From a virus: DNA of 24,366 nt. The stretch covers positions 1 to 24,366 of IMG/VR virus record IMGVR_UViG_3300009409_000047; one strand, given 5' to 3'. The notes below the pieces were generated by a model. It saw only the letters and a list, made by a program, of their open reading frames with translations. It ran no database searches and was not told where the DNA came from. Both the position numbers and the translations under genes were made by a program. Below are positions 1 to 6,294 of the stretch, in pieces; within the stretch, counting starts at the first letter, position 1; each line of letters begins with the position of its first letter.

Positions 1-308
1 AAGTTCCAGTAAGATCAACACACTCTTCACTCAATTCTTTATGTCAATCAGCAGGTGCTATTGTATGTAAGAAGTGGGTGGTTGAGTTCCATAGGTTGAT
101 GAAGGAAAGAGGATACATAGAGGACAAGGACTACCAACAAGTTGCTTTCATTCATGATGAGATACAAGTACTTGTTCGTGAAGGACTTGAAGATACAGTA
201 GGAAAGATTGCGGTAGAGGCAATCACTAACTCAGGTAACCTTCTTAACTTGAGGGTACCACTAACAGGTGAGTATACATTCGGTTCTAATTGGGCTGAGA
301 CTCACTGA
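1..308 (+). CDS. T7-type DNA polymerase (family A), C-terminal end only
   Basis: This is the last 101 residues of a replicative DNA polymerase that starts upstream of the window; the open frame runs in from base 3. It shows the family A palm motif C as HDEIQV, with His at base 153, the metal-binding Asp next and Glu after it. The upstream segment SLNSLCQSAGAIVCKKW corresponds to the helix before motif C in T7 gp5 (ALNTLLQSAGALICKLW), and the end GSNWAETH corresponds to GPNWAICH at the gp5 C-terminus. In T7 this enzyme copies the phage genome with host thioredoxin as processivity factor; the thioredoxin-binding loop would lie upstream and is not visible. The gp6-like exonuclease follows after 15 bases, consistent with one replication operon. 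Identity is sure at family level. Confidence 0.95.
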   Translation, partial: VPVRSTHSSLNSLCQSAGAIVCKKWVVEFHRLMKERGYIEDKDYQQVAFIHDEIQVLVREGLEDTVGKIAVEAITNSGNLLNLRVPLTGEYTFGSNWAETH

Positions 309-323
309 TACTAAAGGGGATAA

Positions 324-1076
324 ATGAAATTACTAATTGATGGAGACATACTAGTTTATAAAAACTGTTGTGTATGTGAGAAGGAAGTGGATTGGGGTGA
401 CGACATATGGACTTTACATTGTGACTTCAAAGTTGTTATAGGTCTCATTGATTCAGAGGTTAATAAACTTAAGGAGAAGTCTGGTGCAGATGATGTAGTA
501 ATGTTTCTCAGTTCACATGATAACTTCAGAAAGAAACTTAATTCATCCTATAAAGCTAAGAGAGTAGGTACAAGAAAACCTGTGTGCTACAAACCAGCAC
601 GTAAGTATTTAAGAAATGCATACGTTACGTTACAGTCTAAGTGGTTAGAGGCAGACGACTACTTAGGTATTGAATGTACTAAAGATCCAGAGTACACCTG
701 TATAGTATCAGCAGACAAAGACCTACTCACTATTCCCGGTTACCATTGGGACTTTGAAACTCAATCTATCTTCAAGTTATCAGAGGAGAGTGCAGAGAAG
801 AACTTCTATAGACAGGCACTATCAGGTGACCAAGTAGATGGGTACCCCGGATGCCTTGGTGTTGGTGCTGTTACCGCAAACAAAATACTTGAAGAGGCAG
901 ACAAGAACGAGGATAGTCGTTGGGGTGCAGTACTAAAGACCTACAAAGAGAAAGGTTTCGATGAGGAGTTTGCCATACTCCAAACACGAATGGCATACAT
1001 ACTACAGAAGGATCAGTTCAATGGGATAGATAAGTACCCTTCACTTTGGGAACCACCAGTAGAGGATACAGCATGA
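324..1076 (+). CDS. T7 gp6-like 5'-3' exonuclease
   Basis: The 250-residue product matches the T7 gp6 / FEN-like 5' nuclease family (T7 gp6 is 300 residues; this one is shorter at the N-terminus). Acidic metal-binding positions are visible in order: LIDGD (Asp6, Asp8), EADD (Glu109, Asp111, Asp112), SADKD (Asp131, Asp133) and GDQVDGYPG (Asp169, Asp172). Other gp6 signatures are [13 protein letters not shown] and the C-terminal ILQ.RMAYIL..DQFN..DKYPSLW. In T7 this enzyme degrades host DNA to nucleotides, removes RNA primers and helps concatemer processing. The ATG at 324 is preceded by AAAGGGGA, a fair ribosome site. Its stop overlaps the next start (ATGA), so translation of the two genes is probably coupled. 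Confidence 0.93.
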   Translation: MKLLIDGDILVYKNCCVCEKEVDWGDDIWTLHCDFKVVIGLIDSEVNKLKEKSGADDVVMFLSSHDNFRKKLNSSYKAKRVGTRKPVCYKPARKYLRNAYVTLQSKWLEADDYLGIECTKDPEYTCIVSADKDLLTIPGYHWDFETQSIFKLSEESAEKNFYRQALSGDQVDGYPGCLGVGAVTANKILEEADKNEDSRWGAVLKTYKEKGFDEEFAILQTRMAYILQKDQFNGIDKYPSLWEPPVEDTA

Positions 1077-1471
1077 GTAACTACGACCTAGATGAGATAG
1101 AAAGAAAGAGATCTCAGAAACAGAAGACCCAATGGAAAGAGTATGTTGACGAGAGTTTAGAACATCCACTTAATAAATCTTCTAAACCATGTCAACAATG
1201 GGACGCACAATCACAATCGTATGTGAGTATTGGTGACGATCAAGATAACATACGATGGTTACATGAGAATGAGGAAGTAACTAATCCTAAACATTACGTA
1301 GGGTTAGGAATCACACCACTTGAATACATAACTGCTAACGAGTTAGACTTCCTAGAGGGAAACATAATTAAGTATGTTACTCGTTATCCACATAAGGGTG
1401 GAGTGAATGACTTACTAAAGGCTAGAACATATTTAGAAAAACTTATTGAACGAGAGGTAGAAAAAGAATGA
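1073..1471 (+). CDS. DUF3310-domain protein (T7 gp1.7-type nucleotide kinase family)
   Basis: A 132-residue product. The N-terminal half is charged and unrecognised; the C-terminal half (from about residue 70) is a DUF3310 domain, seen as [16 protein letters not shown], then [18 protein letters not shown], then [13 protein letters not shown]. This domain is widespread in phages; it is often annotated as a nucleotide kinase because it is linked to T7 gp1.7, but the activity of this protein is not shown by the sequence. I chose the ATG at 1073 because it overlaps the exonuclease stop as ATGA and has an AGAGGA site just upstream; an in-frame ATG at 1046 lies inside the exonuclease and is less likely. 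It also overlaps the RNR gene start by ATGA, placing it between two nucleotide-metabolism genes. Confidence 0.88.
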   Translation: MSNYDLDEIERKRSQKQKTQWKEYVDESLEHPLNKSSKPCQQWDAQSQSYVSIGDDQDNIRWLHENEEVTNPKHYVGLGITPLEYITANELDFLEGNIIKYVTRYPHKGGVNDLLKARTYLEKLIEREVEKE

Positions 1472-3408
1472 GCACTACATTACCAACACAGTACCAACAG
1501 TACATCCACCTCTCAAGATACTCACGTTGGGACTATGATAAGAAGAGAAGAGAGACATGGGAAGAAACAGTAGACAGGTACTTCAAGTTCTTTAGAGGAC
1601 ACCTCAAAGAGAACTGTGGTTACACAGTAGACAAGAAGGTAGAGAGTATACTAAGGAGTGCAGTCTATTCCCTGCAAATTATGCCGTCAATGAGGTGCTT
1701 AATGACCGCAGGTGAGGCATTAGATAAAGAGAATGTAGCAGGTTACAACTGTGCTTACTTACCCATTGACTCTCCAAGATCATTTGATGAGGTACTATAT
1801 ATACTCATGAATGGTACTGGTGTTGGGTTCTCAGTTGAGTACAAGTACACTAGTCTACTTCCGTTTGTACCTGAGACACTACATGAGACTGACACAGTTA
1901 TAGTTGTTAGAGATTCTAAGTTGGGATGGGCTAAAGCATTCCGAGAACTAATCTCTCTACTCTACTCTGGTTTGATACCTAAGTGGGACATGAGTGGAGT
2001 TAGGGAAGCTGGCTCACCTCTGAAAACTTTTGGTGGTAGAGCTAGTGGCCCTGAACCTTTGGAAGATCTATTTAGATTTGCGGTACGTACATTTAAAGAT
2101 GCAACATCAACTAAGCTAACCCCATTACAATGTCATGACTTAGTATGTAAGACAGCAGAGGTGGTAGTGGTAGGTGGTGTACGAAGGAGTGCTCTGTTAT
2201 CCTTAAGTGATGTAGGTGATGAACAGATGCGTACCTGTAAATCAGGAGAGTGGTGGGGTAGACAATCCCAACGTGCACTAGCAAACAACTCAGCTAATTA
2301 CCACACTAACCCAGATGTAGGTACCTTCCTTAAGGAATGGCAAGCCTTGTATAACTCTAAGTCTGGTGAGCGTGGTATATTCAGTAGTGCTAATGCTAAG
2401 AAGCATGTTAATACCTTGAATGTAGATATTAATAACCCACTCAAAGGAGACAGGAGAGAAGAGAGAGATGACTTTGGAACTAACCCATGTTCAGAGATAA
2501 TCCTGAGACCACGAGAGTTCTGTAACCTGACTGAAGCAGTAGTAAGGAGTGATGACACTCCAGCTTCACTATCAAGGAAGGTGGAATTAGCAACAATACT
2601 AGGTACATGGCAGTCCACACTCACTAGCTTTAGATACTTAACTAGCAAGTGGAAAACAAATTGTGAAGAGGAGAGACTACTTGGTGTCTCACTCACAGGT
2701 ATAATGGATTGTCCACTTACTAACGGATCAAGTGGGGAGAACCTACCTAACCTACTCACTAAGCTAAGAGAAAAAGCAATAAAGACTAACGAAGAACTAG
2801 CTGGTGAACTTGGTGTAAGTAAGTCTGCTAGTATAACTTGCGTTAAACCTTCTGGAACAGTTAGTCAACTCGTTGACTCTGCCTCTGGAATCCACACACG
2901 GCACAGTCCTTACTACATTAGGACAGTTAGAACTGATGTAAAAGATCCCTTGTGCACACTACTGATTGATAGTGGGGTACCTTATGAACCTGACATAACT
3001 AATCCCAGTAATGTCATGGTCTTTTCTTTCCCCATGAGATCCCCTAAGTATTCTCTAACAAGAAAAGATCTCTCCGCTATCGCTCAGCTAGAGCTTCATG
3101 GTATTTATTCTAAGTTCTGGGCCGAACATAAAGTTAGTCAGACTATCTCTGTTAAGGAAGAGGAGTGGCTTAGTGTTGGCTCCTATGTCTATGATAACTT
3201 TGATGACATATCAGGTGTTTCCTTTTTACCTTACTCTGATTACATTTATAAACAAGCACCATACACAGAGTGTACTAAGAAAGAATTCGACACACTAAGC
3301 AAGAGTCTACCTACTATTGATTGGGAGAATCTTCTTAAATATGAGACACTTGACAGTACCTCTGGTTCACAGGAGTTAGCTTGTGTTGCAGGTGCTTGTG
3401 AACTATAA
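1468..3408 (+). CDS. nrdJ: class II (B12-dependent) ribonucleoside-triphosphate reductase, monomeric type
   Basis: The 646-residue enzyme would convert ribonucleotides to deoxyribonucleotides in the host cytoplasm, using adenosylcobalamin to make the thiyl radical. Visible signatures: substrate-site cysteine in YNCAYLP (Cys95); NGTGVGFSVEY; REAGSPLKTFGGRASGPEPL, which strongly resembles the Lactobacillus leichmannii RTPR segment; VGGVRRSAL; the active-site motif NPCSEI (Asn339, Cys341, Glu343); FCNLT (Cys352); the phosphate-binding loop KPSGTV (Pro461); and a C-terminal redox pair Cys639 and Cys644 in CVAGAC, the usual swinging-arm pair. RTPR of Lactobacillus is 739 residues, so this is a shortened phage form. 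The absence of a partner small subunit agrees with class II. It starts inside the previous gene by ATGA overlap and is followed by virion genes, so it sits at the border of the metabolism and structure blocks. Confidence 0.93.
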   Translation: MSTTLPTQYQQYIHLSRYSRWDYDKKRRETWEETVDRYFKFFRGHLKENCGYTVDKKVESILRSAVYSLQIMPSMRCLMTAGEALDKENVAGYNCAYLPIDSPRSFDEVLYILMNGTGVGFSVEYKYTSLLPFVPETLHETDTVIVVRDSKLGWAKAFRELISLLYSGLIPKWDMSGVREAGSPLKTFGGRASGPEPLEDLFRFAVRTFKDATSTKLTPLQCHDLVCKTAEVVVVGGVRRSALLSLSDVGDEQMRTCKSGEWWGRQSQRALANNSANYHTNPDVGTFLKEWQALYNSKSGERGIFSSANAKKHVNTLNVDINNPLKGDRREERDDFGTNPCSEIILRPREFCNLTEAVVRSDDTPASLSRKVELATILGTWQSTLTSFRYLTSKWKTNCEEERLLGVSLTGIMDCPLTNGSSGENLPNLLTKLREKAIKTNEELAGELGVSKSASITCVKPSGTVSQLVDSASGIHTRHSPYYIRTVRTDVKDPLCTLLIDSGVPYEPDITNPSNVMVFSFPMRSPKYSLTRKDLSAIAQLELHGIYSKFWAEHKVSQTISVKEEEWLSVGSYVYDNFDDISGVSFLPYSDYIYKQAPYTECTKKEFDTLSKSLPTIDWENLLKYETLDSTSGSQELACVAGACEL

Positions 3409-3416
3409 TACAAAAG

Positions 3417-3430
3417 TGGACATTTATGGA
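3417..3430 (+). promoter_or_regulatory. candidate phage promoter motif TGGACATTTAYGGA, copy 1
   Basis: The string TGGACATTTATGGA straddles the start of the first small virion-block gene. Thirteen of its 14 bases recur at 23173-23186 just upstream of the tail fibre gene. In T7 the same two places carry the phage promoters phi6.5 and phi17. That parallel and the shared string are the only evidence; the motif does not look like the T7 promoter itself, and here it includes the ATG at 3426, so a transcript starting in it would have almost no leader. Confidence 0.25.
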
Positions 3431-3608
3431 CTATAACAACTTGGTATCAAAAGAGTTATTACAATATTTAGAAGAGATGTTTCCTGATAGACTACCACCT
3501 AGAGGGTGTGATATGACAGAGGTTTCATTCCTTCAAGGACAACAGGCTGTAGTCGTAAGACTTACACAATTATATGAGGAGGATAATGGGTGGACTACTG
3601 GGAGGTAA
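3426..3608 (+). CDS. small protein in the T7 gene 6.5 position
   Basis: A 60-residue acidic protein with no signal peptide or membrane segment. It contains ELLQYLEEMFPDRLP near the N-terminus and SFLQGQQAVVVRLTQLYEE near the C-terminus. T7 gp6.5 has a loosely similar plan (EYLQVRFN then GFIQGLQYA), and the gene lies in the same map position, directly ahead of the virion block. The similarity is short and could be chance, so I give only the position-based label. Upstream, AGTGGA six bases before the ATG is a weak ribosome site. The 3' end carries the ribosome site of the next gene and overlaps it by 23 bases. Confidence 0.7.
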   Translation: MDYNNLVSKELLQYLEEMFPDRLPPRGCDMTEVSFLQGQQAVVVRLTQLYEEDNGWTTGR

Positions 3609-3810
3609 ATCAGCGGCTCCAAGAATTAATATGCCCCCGCCACCACCACCTCCTGCACAGATGGACACTCCAGATATAGCAGAAGCAGAGATGGAAATGT
3701 TGGATGCTCCTAAGTCTGAGGTATCAAAGGCTAAGTACCAGAAGAAAAAGAAGGGAAAGGCTAAAGGAAAGTCCCATTCAAATTATAAGGGTGGAGGATT
3801 AGGAGGATAA
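3586..3810 (+). CDS. small proline- and lysine-rich virion-block protein
   Basis: A 74-residue product in three parts: a Gly-rich start (MGGLLGG), a run of seven prolines (NMPPPPPPPAQ, from about residue 16), and a very basic C-terminus (KKKKGKAKGK) ending in GGGLGG. I place the start at 3586 because AGGAGG lies three bases upstream; the in-frame ATG at 3574 would itself contain part of that site. It has no recognisable domain. T7 has a small virion protein, gp6.7, in this place that is ejected early in infection; the sequence is not alignable by eye, so a gp6.7-like role is only a guess from position, size and basic tail. Confidence 0.7.
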   Translation: MGGLLGGKSAAPRINMPPPPPPPAQMDTPDIAEAEMEMLDAPKSEVSKAKYQKKKKGKAKGKSHSNYKGGGLGG

Positions 3811-3812
3811 CT

Positions 3813-3834
3813 TTAACACACACATACACACACT
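3813..3834 (+). promoter_or_regulatory. AC-rich leader with TTAACACACA, possible phage promoter
   Basis: The gap before the 126-residue gene is almost pure A/C with a T7/SP6-like CACACTAT directly at the start codon. The ten-base string TTAACACACA at 3813-3822 recurs at 7941-7950 upstream of the scaffold gene. No ribosome site lies close to the ATG at 3835; the nearest AGGAGG, at 3801, is 28 bases away. Either this gene uses an unusual initiation or the leader has another role. Weak evidence for a promoter. Confidence 0.2.
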
Positions 3835-4215
3835 ATGGGAACACTTACACACTTACACATAAGACCAATAGAATCAGAAGAAGAAAGACTACAAGTTTAT
3901 AAGGAAGCAGAGAAGGATGGTAACAGACACCCACTCATGCCTACCCATGTGGTCAAGAAGTACAATGATATTGTTGGTGCATTCTGTTTATTTAGTCCAA
4001 CAGTTTACTGGTGGATGCATACTAAAAAAGTAAGAGGAAGAGATTCGTATTCAGTATTTCAAGCAATGGATGCCCTTCTAGCTAATGAAGGTGTACATGA
4101 ATTTGTCTTACCATGTGAACCTGAGTCTCCTTATTTCTCTTTACTATCTAAAAAACTAAGTCACCATTCCGGTACAGAAGGTGGGGATTGGAGACTATTC
4201 TTAAATGAAATTTAA
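3835..4215 (+). CDS. unrecognised 126-residue protein, possibly GNAT-like fold
   Basis: A soluble protein with no signal peptide or membrane segment. It begins LHIRPIESEEERLQVYKEAEKDG, a start resembling the first strand and helix of GNAT-fold proteins and of T7 gp13 (TIRPTKSTDFEVF). It continues with a hydrophobic strand NDIVGAFCLFSPTVYWWM and ends PYFSLLSKKL followed by a strand (WRLFLNEI), again like a small GNAT shape. No acetyl-CoA binding loop (R/QxxGxG/A) is visible, so enzyme activity is not supported. The ATG at 3835 is the only start after the in-frame stop at 3814, yet it has no close ribosome site. It is followed two bases later by the next gene. Confidence 0.7.
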   Translation: MGTLTHLHIRPIESEEERLQVYKEAEKDGNRHPLMPTHVVKKYNDIVGAFCLFSPTVYWWMHTKKVRGRDSYSVFQAMDALLANEGVHEFVLPCEPESPYFSLLSKKLSHHSGTEGGDWRLFLNEI

Positions 4216-4217
4216 AT

Positions 4218-4604
4218 ATGGGTGGATCAACTAAAGATGCATTAGACAATGTACAGAAGCAGAAGTATGCTATGGATGATAATGCAAGAAACTACAAAAG
4301 AGATAAGATAGATGAGCAAACTAGAGCAGGTCAACATACTGCTGGTCAAAACACTGGTCATCTTATGGGTGAATTTGAAGCTGGAGTAGCAGAAGTTGGA
4401 GATTTTGCAGAGAGGAACACCCGATCTTTGATGCCTCAAGGTGATGGTGATGGTGCTCAAGGTTCTGATTCAGCCGAAGCAAACTACTCATCTAGTGGAC
4501 AGACACAGACAAGTTCTGGTAAGGGAAAGAAAGCAAACCTTAAACAGAAAGATAAAAAGAGTGTTAAAGGTGCTTCAAAACAATTAACTAAGAAAAATAA
4601 GTAG
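4218..4604 (+). CDS. unrecognised hydrophilic 128-residue protein
   Basis: The product has no cysteine and almost no hydrophobic clusters. Residues 1-50 are charged and Gln/Asn-rich and could be helical (DNVQKQKYAMDDNARNYKRD). The middle is rich in Gly, Ser, Gln and Asp (GDGDGAQGSDSAEANYSSSG), and the last 30 residues are strongly basic (GKGKKANLKQKDKK). Such a composition suggests a disordered protein; small basic ejected proteins of T7 (gp6.7, gp7.3) have a similar tail, but I see no alignable motif. It starts two bases after the preceding stop without a clear ribosome site, so it probably depends on coupled translation. Confidence 0.65.
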   Translation: MGGSTKDALDNVQKQKYAMDDNARNYKRDKIDEQTRAGQHTAGQNTGHLMGEFEAGVAEVGDFAERNTRSLMPQGDGDGAQGSDSAEANYSSSGQTQTSSGKGKKANLKQKDKKSVKGASKQLTKKNK

Positions 4605-4634
4605 GAAGAAAAAACTAACGGACTGAGGGGACTA

Positions 4635-5108
4635 GTGTTAAAATTATTACCACCAAAAAAGGTAGAAGAAAACTGGGAAACATATAAGGAACATCTTATA
4701 ACAGCTTTTGAAGCTACTGAAGGTGGGAGTATCCTTACAGAAGGTGGTTCAGAAGAGTATTTAAAAGGTATCTATGATAGATTGATGAATCCTTTTACTC
4801 AAAGTATGCACCTTTGGGTTGAAGGAGAAGAAGACTATGTTGTACTAACACATTTACAGGTGTGTGAGTTTACAGAAAGACAAACTCTAGTTATTTTCTC
4901 TTCAACCCGTACTAAAGATGTAGATAAAGAAACTCTATCACAACGTTATTTTGAAGCCTACAAATCTATTTCAAAGTTTGCACAAGATAATAATTGTGTA
5001 GGGATGTATTGTTATAGTGATTTAGATTACTTTGCAGAGCTGGCAAAGACAACAAAAGAATGGACTAATGTTATTACTCGTTACCAATTCTATTTTCCCC
5101 TAGAATAA
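4635..5108 (+). CDS. unrecognised 157-residue protein with GTG start
   Basis: A soluble, acidic, aromatic-rich protein without signal or membrane segments. It starts with a helix-like part (KKVEENWETYKEHLITAFE), has a strand pair around LWVEGEEDYVVLTHLQV and RQTLVIFSS, a helix (QRYFEAYKSISKFAQDN), and ends YFAELAKTTKEW followed by a strand YQFYFPLE. The strand-helix order and the closing LAK...W..strand recall small GNAT-like proteins such as T7 gp13, but no binding motif is visible. GTG at 4635 is chosen because GAGGGG lies four bases upstream. The following gene starts one base after its stop. Confidence 0.7.
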   Translation: MLKLLPPKKVEENWETYKEHLITAFEATEGGSILTEGGSEEYLKGIYDRLMNPFTQSMHLWVEGEEDYVVLTHLQVCEFTERQTLVIFSSTRTKDVDKETLSQRYFEAYKSISKFAQDNNCVGMYCYSDLDYFAELAKTTKEWTNVITRYQFYFPLE

Positions 5109-5109
5109 A

Positions 5110-6294
5110 ATGAAAATATATACAGAGATAAATTATGAGTGGCTAGATGGTCAATTAGTAGAAACAGATTCTAAGTCCTTTGACTACGAAGGAGAGCTTT
5201 CTCTCTGTGCAGCCGGTGGTGGAGGAGGTGGAACAGCCTCCAAAATTGTGAAGAAAGTTGTAAAGAAGGTTGACACAGTAAAAAAGAAAGTTGTAAAGAA
5301 GGTTGACACAGTAAAACCTAAAATTAAAGTACCTGTTGTCAAGCCACCAGTTATTGTACCTAAAATAAAAGTACCTGTTGTCAAGATAAAAGTACCTGTT
5401 GTCAAGCCACCAGTTATCAAGCCACCAGTTATTAAGACACCTATTATCAAGCCACCTGTTGTCAAGATAAAAATACCAGAAATAAAAGTACCAACTAAAA
5501 TACCCACAAGTACTGAGTTTAAAGACAAGATGATGACAGCTACTACTGGTGCTAAAGATAAGCTGATGACAGCTACTACTGGTGCTAAAGACAAGCTGAT
5601 GACAACCACTACTGGTGCTAAAGACAAGCTGATGACAACCACTACTGGTGCTAAAGATAAGCTGATGACAACCACTACTGGTGCTAAAGATAAGCTGATG
5701 ACAACCACTAGTGCTGCTAAAGATAAGCTGATGACGACTACTACTAATCTTAAAAAAGATTTAATGACATCCAGTACTCTCATTAAGAAAACTCTACCTA
5801 AAATACCACAGATTAAAATTGGTGGTACTGCGGGAGACTTATTAAAGAAAGGTAAGGAGGGTCTAGGTGATGCGGCAAGTCAAGGTAAGAAGAATCTTTC
5901 TACTGCAACCTCCACAGCTAAAAATAACTTAGCAGGAATGACAACTGCGGGTAAAACTGGTCTCCACAAAGCAACAACTGCTGGTAGAACAGGTCTCCAT
6001 ACAGCCGCTACTGCCGGTAAAGATGTTTGGACAGGTATTATGGATGCTGCAAAAACGAATTGGACAAGTATTATGGATGCAGGTCAGGCGTGGAAGGGTG
6101 AAAGGCCATCAAAGGACGATCCGGGGTCTACTGCTACTGTAGGTTCAAGTGGAAAGCAAGTGCACTCTACTATGGGGCAAGGTGGACAAGGCGGTATGAA
6201 ATCTGCAACAATGTCTTCGATTAAAAAGAAGGCAGCAGGTGCAGGAGGTAAAAGAAGGTTGAGAAAAATTAGTAGATCAGGTGCTAGTGTATGA
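5110..6294 (+). CDS. repeat-rich virion protein, expanded T7 gp7.3-like
   Basis: A 394-residue Lys/Thr/Pro/Ala-rich protein directly before the portal gene. Parts in order: 1-34, a short ordered N-terminus (YEWLDGQL, SFDYEGELSLC) of a type I recall from other phage minor virion proteins; a six-glycine run; 48-69, KKVVKKVDTVK twice; 70-134, Lys/Val/Ile/Pro repeats around KVPVVKPPVI; 137-235 and 248-324, eleven-residue repeats of the type AKDKLMTTTTG and GKTGLHKATTA; then a Gly/Lys end RRLRKISRSGASV. T7 gp7.3 (about 100 residues) likewise starts with repeated KKV units and ends KKSLSVARSSGGGINI, and is a virion protein needed for adsorption and early ejection. The match is one of plan, place and ends, not of full alignment. 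Its stop overlaps the portal start by ATGA. Confidence 0.6.
   Translation: MKIYTEINYEWLDGQLVETDSKSFDYEGELSLCAAGGGGGGTASKIVKKVVKKVDTVKKKVVKKVDTVKPKIKVPVVKPPVIVPKIKVPVVKIKVPVVKPPVIKPPVIKTPIIKPPVVKIKIPEIKVPTKIPTSTEFKDKMMTATTGAKDKLMTATTGAKDKLMTTTTGAKDKLMTTTTGAKDKLMTTTTGAKDKLMTTTSAAKDKLMTTTTNLKKDLMTSSTLIKKTLPKIPQIKIGGTAGDLLKKGKEGLGDAASQGKKNLSTATSTAKNNLAGMTTAGKTGLHKATTAGRTGLHTAATAGKDVWTGIMDAAKTNWTSIMDAGQAWKGERPSKDDPGSTATVGSSGKQVHSTMGQGGQGGMKSATMSSIKKKAAGAGGKRRLRKISRSGASV
5251..5316 (+). repeat. perfect tandem duplication of 33 bases
   Basis: Two identical 33-base copies (5251-5283 and 5284-5316) encode KKVVKKVDTVK twice. The lack of any difference, including at third codon positions, suggests a recent duplication. 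The unit length equals that of the larger array at 5521 in the same gene. Confidence 0.95.
5317..5508 (+). repeat. Lys/Val/Pro repeat region
   Basis: Variable-length repeats of codon blocks such as AAAGTACCTGTTGTCAAG and AAGCCACCAGTTAT encode alternating KIKVPVV and KPPVI units. The protein segment would be extended rather than helical, because proline recurs every few residues. It separates the basic N-terminal units from the eleven-residue repeats. Confidence 0.85.
5521..5751 (+). repeat. tandem array of seven 33-base units
   Basis: Seven in-frame units start at 5521, 5554, 5587, 5620, 5653, 5686 and 5719. The units at 5587 and 5620 are identical, the one at 5653 differs by one base, and the outer units diverge. 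Each encodes an eleven-residue unit KDKLMTTTTGA. The same eleven-residue rhythm continues with diverged DNA to 5814 and again at 5851-6081. There are no spacers, so this is a coding tandem repeat and not CRISPR. Confidence 0.95.

Noticed and set aside
2298-2759. Antisense frame of 153 residues inside the RNR gene
   Set aside because: It lies wholly over the conserved RNR core, including the NPCSEI motif, whose codons explain the absence of reverse stops.
3426-3810. Frameshifted single gene instead of two overlapping small genes
   Set aside because: The second frame has its own good ribosome site (AGGAGG) placed just before the ATG at 3586, so two overlapping genes are the simpler reading.
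3829-3840. T7/SP6-type promoter at CACACTATGGGA
   Set aside because: Only the CACTAT core and a few flanking bases match, the supposed start site would be the start codon itself, and CACTAT also occurs inside genes of this window. Kept only as part of a weak finding.
5521-5751. CRISPR array suspected from regular 33-base repeats
   Set aside because: Units are directly adjacent with no spacers, stay in frame, and encode a continuing protein repeat.
5184-5783. Antisense open frame of 199 residues with repeats of VVVVISLSLAP type
   Set aside because: It is the mirror of the 33-base repeats in the sense gene. Repeats whose unit length is a multiple of three keep the reverse frame open too; there is no ribosome site and all neighbours are on the other strand.
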